Below are positions 6,368 through 10,600 of a stretch of DNA of 13,351 nucleotides, one piece after another. Made by a program: the position numbers and the translations under genes. The notes under the pieces are model-generated. The model was not told the DNA's origin, made no database searches, and saw only the letters and a list, made by a program, of their open reading frames with translations. The DNA lies in contig JAUIHC010000040.1 in assembly GCA_030432455.1 (NCBI GenBank), positions 1-13,351 of the forward strand, written 5' to 3'. The DNA comes from Phycisphaerae bacterium (GTDB lineage Bacteria; Planctomycetota; Phycisphaerae; Phycisphaerales; SM1A02). The first letter of the stretch is position 1, and the number at the start of each line of letters is the position of its first letter.

Positions 6368-7347
6368 ATCGTCACCGTCTCCTCATGCCGGGCATCGTCG
6401 TCGGCGTGCTCGCGATCGCGGGATCGGTGGGCTGGGCGGTCGGAGCGGGCCGCCTCGACGGCACCCGCGCGACGATCGACGAGCGGCTCGAGGTGTATCG
6501 CGCGGTTCTGATCGGCGTCCGCGAGGAGCGCGAACGACGGCCCGATCTCGATGCCCGGGCGGCGGCGATCGTCAACCGGACGCTCGGTGCCGATCTCGAG
6601 ACCGTGGACAGCGCCTTGCGGAGGCGACTGGTCGAGACGATCGACGAGAGCGGGCTCTCGGAGGTCGTCGTCAACACGCTCGGCGGCTCGGTGGTGGAGA
6701 CGCCGGCGAGTCGGTCGTTCCGACGAAGCGGTCCGGAACGAGCGCTTCGCGACGAGCCGGACTTCGTGCTCGTGCGGGCGACGGCCTCGGGCACCGGGAC
6801 GATCGGGGAGGTCGTGCGATTCATCCACGCCCTCGACGCGGCGCCGTGGGTCAAGCGGTTGGAGCAGGTCCGATTGGATCCGGATCGGGGCGGGCGTCGG
6901 CTGACGGTGTCGGTGCGACTGTCGACGATCTTCGTCCCTGGCGTCGCGCCCGATCCCGACGCAGGCGAGGTGCCGCGGCCGATCCGCCCGTTCGATCGCT
7001 ACGCGGCGATGGTGGCGGCCAACCCCTTCCGGCTCGTCGAGGCGGTGGCCGAGACCCCTCGCCCCCGCGATCCGGCGCTGCCGGTCGCCCCGGTGGTGCC
7101 GACCATCGACCCGTGGTCGGGGTGGATGCTGACCGGCGTGGTCGAAGGCAGTCCCGGGGTCGAGGCGTGGTGTCGTCATCCGGTCTCGGGCCGGACCGCC
7201 ACCCTGCTGCCCGACCGGGAGGTGGCGCTCGGAGACGGTCTTGTCGCCACGCTGGTCGCGGTTGACGGTGACGTGGCCGTCCTTCGAGTCGGTGACGAAA
7301 CCCGACGGGTGCTGGTCGGTTCCACCCTGGACCGGGCTCTTCCCTGA
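6364..7347 (+). CDS. gspM: GspM/PilO-like protein with a C-terminal GspC/PilP-like domain
   Basis: This 327-residue protein has a short basic N-terminus, one membrane helix (about 9-28) and a helical segment rich in Arg and Glu (30-80). A ferredoxin-like PilO/GspM region follows, ending in DFVLVRATASGTG, GEVVRFIHALDAAPWVKRLEQV and LTVSVRLSTIFVP (about 132-195). A Pro-rich linker follows with a YAAMVAANPF motif (near 215), then a compact beta-rich domain from about 249 to the end (WMLTGVVEG, TATLLPDREVALGDGLVATL, VDGDVAVLRVG, TRRVLVGSTL). That last domain has the pattern of the GspC homology region / PilP: small beta strands with 'v-x-x-Gd-i' and 'v-x-x-v-x-l'. GspM alone is usually about 160-200 residues, so this looks like M and C joined. 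The start is GTG 6364, coupled to gspL. The M part is assigned by position and topology, and the C part is inference. Confidence 0.65.
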   Translation: MNRHRLLMPGIVVGVLAIAGSVGWAVGAGRLDGTRATIDERLEVYRAVLIGVREERERRPDLDARAAAIVNRTLGADLETVDSALRRRLVETIDESGLSEVVVNTLGGSVVETPASRSFRRSGPERALRDEPDFVLVRATASGTGTIGEVVRFIHALDAAPWVKRLEQVRLDPDRGGRRLTVSVRLSTIFVPGVAPDPDAGEVPRPIRPFDRYAAMVAANPFRLVEAVAETPRPRDPALPVAPVVPTIDPWSGWMLTGVVEGSPGVEAWCRHPVSGRTATLLPDREVALGDGLVATLVAVDGDVAVLRVGDETRRVLVGSTLDRALP

Positions 7348-7357
7348 GCCGGTCCGG
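7327..7357 (+). terminator. Strong GC hairpin across the gspM stop codon
   Basis: GGACCGGGCTC (7329-7339) pairs with GAGCCGGTCC (7346-7355) with a single bulged G and a 6-base loop TTCCCT. A T-G and a C-G pair add at the base. It spans the TGA at 7345-7347. No T tract follows, so it is a candidate rho-independent-like or 3'-end-stabilising hairpin that would end or protect the upstream transcript. Confidence 0.4.
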
Positions 7358-7401
7358 ACTCCCCCCGGCAGCCAGTTCCCAAACATCGATCAATCGAGGA
7401 T

Positions 7402-7439
7402 TTCCGTCGTGTTCAAGGGTCGTCCTGAACACGAGGGAA
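7402..7439. promoter_or_regulatory. Inverted repeat with 14-base arms
   Basis: TTCCGTCGTGTTCA (7402-7415) and TGAACACGAGGGAA (7426-7439) are reverse complements at 13 of 14 positions, around a 10-base centre. It could be an operator for a dimeric regulator or an RNA hairpin. No T tract follows on either strand, which argues against a classical terminator. Confidence 0.55.
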
Positions 7440-7460
7440 TGGGTTCTGCCGGTACGATGG

Positions 7461-7474
7461 CACCACATGTGGTG
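7461..7474. promoter_or_regulatory. 14-bp perfect palindrome CACCACATGTGGTG
   Basis: The sequence equals its own reverse complement and lies 156 bases before the gspD-like ATG. It is a candidate binding site for a dimeric regulator. No promoter element was identified next to it. Confidence 0.4.
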
Positions 7475-7507
7475 GTGCGGGCGTCCGTCCCGCAGTCGGC
7501 TGTTCGT

Positions 7508-7524
7508 CCTCGGAGGATCCGAGG
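7508..7524 (+). promoter_or_regulatory. Leader hairpin with a GGA loop (first)
   Basis: The arms CCTCGGA and TCCGAGG are perfectly complementary across the 3-base loop GGA. With its neighbour at 7585-7601 it makes two hairpins exposing GGA, the core of CsrA/RsmA sites. Binding is inference. Confidence 0.4.
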
Positions 7525-7546
7525 GCGGGCGGCATCGTTCCAGTCG

Positions 7547-7563
7547 CGCCCCGCCTTGGGGCG
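7547..7563 (+). promoter_or_regulatory. Leader hairpin between the two GGA hairpins
   Basis: CGCCCC and GGGGCG pair across the loop GCCTT. It lies between the two GGA-loop hairpins. Confidence 0.35.
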
Positions 7564-7584
7564 TTCGCCGAAACGGTTCCATGA

Positions 7585-7601
7585 CCCGACCGGAGGTCGG
7601 G
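7585..7601 (+). promoter_or_regulatory. Leader hairpin with a GGA loop (second)
   Basis: The arms CCCGACC and GGTCGGG are perfectly complementary across the loop GGA. It ends 15 bases before the GGAG ribosome-binding site of the next gene. Confidence 0.4.
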
Positions 7602-7616
7602 GGGATCGGGTCGGCC

Positions 7617-7620
7617 GGAG
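7617..7620 (+). promoter_or_regulatory. Ribosome-binding site that decides the gspD-like start
   Basis: GGAG is 9 bases before ATG 7630 but only 3 before the alternative in-frame GTG 7624, so ATG 7630 is preferred. The start codon lies within the palindrome GATCATGATC (7626-7635). Confidence 0.5.
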
Positions 7621-7629
7621 CAGGTGATC

Positions 7630-10600
7630 ATGATCCAGATCGGCCAGCGTGCTCGGTGGTTCGCCCTTGCGGTCGCGTGCGTCGTCACCGTCGGTGACGG
7701 GGCGAGCGTCATGGCGCAGGATGAACCGGTTCGTCCGGTCCTCGACGACCAGGGCGTCCCGCAGGTCCGCTTCAACTTCAAGCAGCAGTCGTGGGACCAG
7801 GTTCTCGACTACTTCTCCCGCGCGACCGGTCTCCCGATCGTGCGGGCGGTCGAGCCGCCCGCGGGCACGGTGGACTACTTCCACCCGTCGCCGTATCCGC
7901 TGCCCAAGGCGCTCGAGACGCTCAACATCCTGCTGCAGACCCGCGACGTCATGCTCCGCGAGGAGGACGGCCGACTCGTCCTCGACGCCCTCGACGAATC
8001 GCGACGGGTGAACGTCCCGACCTTCGTCGGCGAACTTCCCGAGGATGTCACCCCCGACACCGTGGTCACGCTCATCCTTCCGCTGGTCAACGCGACCGCC
8101 GCGGGCGTCGCCGAGCAGTTGAAGGACATGGTCGGCGGCTACGGCATGCTCACGGCGCTCCCCGAGCAGAACGCGCTGCTGGTGGTCGAGACCGCGGCCA
8201 ATGTGCGCCGCCTGCGACAGATCGTGGACGAACTCGATCGCGAGGACGTCGAGAACTCGGTCGAGCAGATCCAACTCCAGCACGCGCCCGCCGCCGAACT
8301 GCTTCCGACGCTCGAGAAGCTGATGAGCGAGCGGATCGTGAAGACGGTGGTGCAGAACAAGAAGAACGTGCAGGTGGAGGAGGATGTGATGCCCGCGGGC
8401 TTCCGCATCACCGCGGACGCCCGGACCAACACGATCATCGCCCGCGGCACGCCGCGGCGCATCGAGCGGCTGCGGGCCGCGATCGCGATGCTCGACACCC
8501 CGCGGGTCGGCTCGGTGCGGGCGATGCGGACCGTGCAACTCGAGCGGCTGACCGTGGCGCAGGCCCGGGAGCGGCTCGACCAGCTCTTCGGCGGTCTGCC
8601 CGCCGAGAAGCGTCCGACCTACGTGGTGCTCGAAGACACCAACCGCATCACGATCGCCGCCGAACCCGGCATCATCGATCAGGCGACCCAGTTCCTCGCC
8701 GACCTCGAGAACGGCGGATCCGCGGGCGGCCCCGCGGGCGGGGAGACCGCGGCGCTGCTCCCGCTCTCCTTCGCGACGCCGGATGCGGCGATCGCCGCGG
8801 TGAAGGCCGTCCTGAACCAGCGTCAGATCGCGGTCGTGCGCCTCGTGCCCGGCCCCGACGGTCGGAGCCTCGTGGTGGCCGGACCGTCCAACGATGTCGA
8901 TGCGGTGCGACGCACCCTCGTCCTCGTCGATCGCCCCGCGAAGATCGACCGACAGGTCCGCTACCTCGTGGTGGACGCGGTCGATCCCGCGCTCGCGGTC
9001 GAACGGGCGCGCGAGATGCACGACGCCGCCACCGCCAGCGATCCGACCGGCGCGGTCGAGGTCCGCTTCGACGCGGCCGACCGCCGACTCGTCATCGAGG
9101 GCACCGCCGCGGCCCTCGACCGGTTCGAGCAGTCGCTCGCGGCCGCGAGTGCGACGGTCGAGCCGCAGCTCGGCGTGCGGCAGTTCACCGTGAGTTCGAC
9201 CGACCCGAGTCGGCTGGTCGAGGCGCTCCGCAGTCTGGCCGCCACCATGCTCCGGCCGCGGGACGGCGGCACCTTCGTGCCGCCGGTCATCGACGCGGTG
9301 GACACGCTCGACCTCCTCGTCGTGCAGGCGCCGCTCGAGCAGTTCCCGGTGATCGAGGAACTCGTCACGACCCTCGACCGCCCCCAGGCCGGCGACATCG
9401 CGTTCCGCGTGATCCCGGTCGGCTCCGCCGACGGTGAGGACCTGCTCGCCCGCGCGTTCGCGGCGTTCGACCGTCAGGCGGCGCTGCTGCCCGAGGGCGA
9501 TCTCACGCGACCGGAGGTGTCGTTCGATCCTCGCTCCGGCGCCTTCGAGGTGCTCGGCCCCGCGACCTCGGTGCAGGCGTTCGAGCGGTCGCTCGCCGAG
9601 GCGCGTCGCCTGCTGCCGCCGCCCACCGCGGGTCGGCTCATCGAGGTCCGTCAGGTCAAGGCCGCGGAGATCGTGGACGACCTGCGGCTCATGGCCGCGA
9701 CCGCGATCGAGTCCTCGGACGGACGGCGTCTGCCCGAGCCGGTCATCGAGGTCATCGAGCCGACCAACGCGCTCTGGGTCCGGGCCGAGCCCGCGCAGCT
9801 CGCCGCGATCGAGGCGTTCGTCGCCCGGCTCGACGTCTTCGAGCCGACGGACATGCCGCCGCTGCGGATGCTCCAGCTCGCCGCAAGCGACGCGGTGCAG
9901 GTCGCGGCCCTGCTGACCACGCGGTACGACGCCCGCCCCACGGATGTCCGTCGCGAGGAGCCGGTCCGCATCGAGGCCGACGCCGCGACCAACACGCTCG
10001 TGGTCACCGCGTCCACGGGGATCTACGACGAGATCCGCGAGTTCGTGGAGTCGCTCAACCGCAACAGCGACGAGGAGAGCGATCGCGAGACCATGATCTT
10101 CCCGCTGCGGCTCGCCAAGGCCGTGGACCTCGCCAAGGCGCTCGGCACGCTCTATCCCGAGCCGCCGATGCCGCTGGACAGCCGCGGTCGCCCCCTTCCG
10201 CACCTGCGGCAGCCCCGCGAGGTCTTCGTGAGCGCCGACGCCGGCACCAACACGCTCATCATCGAGGCGCCGAGCGCCCGCAAGGCGAGCTTCGAGGAAC
10301 TCGTCAAGCAGCTCGACCGCATCGAACTGCCTCCGCAGGCGGTGCTCCGCACCTGGAACGTGAGCCGGGGCGAGGGGCAGCAGATCGCGACCACGCTTCA
10401 GAATCTCGCCGGGCAGGGCGTCCTGAGCCGCCCCGGGCCCAACGGCGAGAAGGCGGTCGAGGTCACCGTGCAGTACGAGCCCCGGAGCCGGACGCTCATC
10501 GTCGCCGGGGACGAGTTCACCTTCGGCAAGGTGGACGAGATCCTCGACGACCTGCAGGCGGTGCCGATCGTCCGATCGCTGCGGGTGATCGAGGTCGAGA

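Larger units (their letters stand above)
7348..7629. other. Structured leader region upstream of the giant secretin-like gene
   Basis: This 282-base stretch has no supported coding frame. It holds a 38-base inverted repeat (7402-7439), a 14-bp palindrome (7461-7474) and three compact hairpins (7508-7524, 7547-7563, 7585-7601). An in-frame stop (TGA 7582-7584) excludes an upstream start of the next gene beyond GTG 7624. Promoter boxes were not recognised with confidence. Confidence 0.6.

Noticed and set aside
5341..7347. A longer upstream extension of the gspM-like frame, starting at 5341 or 5368
   Set aside because: The extension overlaps gspL in another frame and encodes low-complexity Arg/Gly-rich sequence. 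GTG 6364 has a good ribosome-binding site and precedes the membrane helix.
7458..7474. A possible sigma-54 promoter beginning TGGCAC
   Set aside because: The -12 element should read TTGC, but the sequence at the required spacing is GTGG, so the invariant GC is missing.
7669..7680. A lipoprotein signal (AVAC) at the N-terminus of the giant protein
   Set aside because: The hydrophobic stretch before the Cys is only about seven residues and arginines lie within the required window. A normal signal-peptidase site after VMA fits better.
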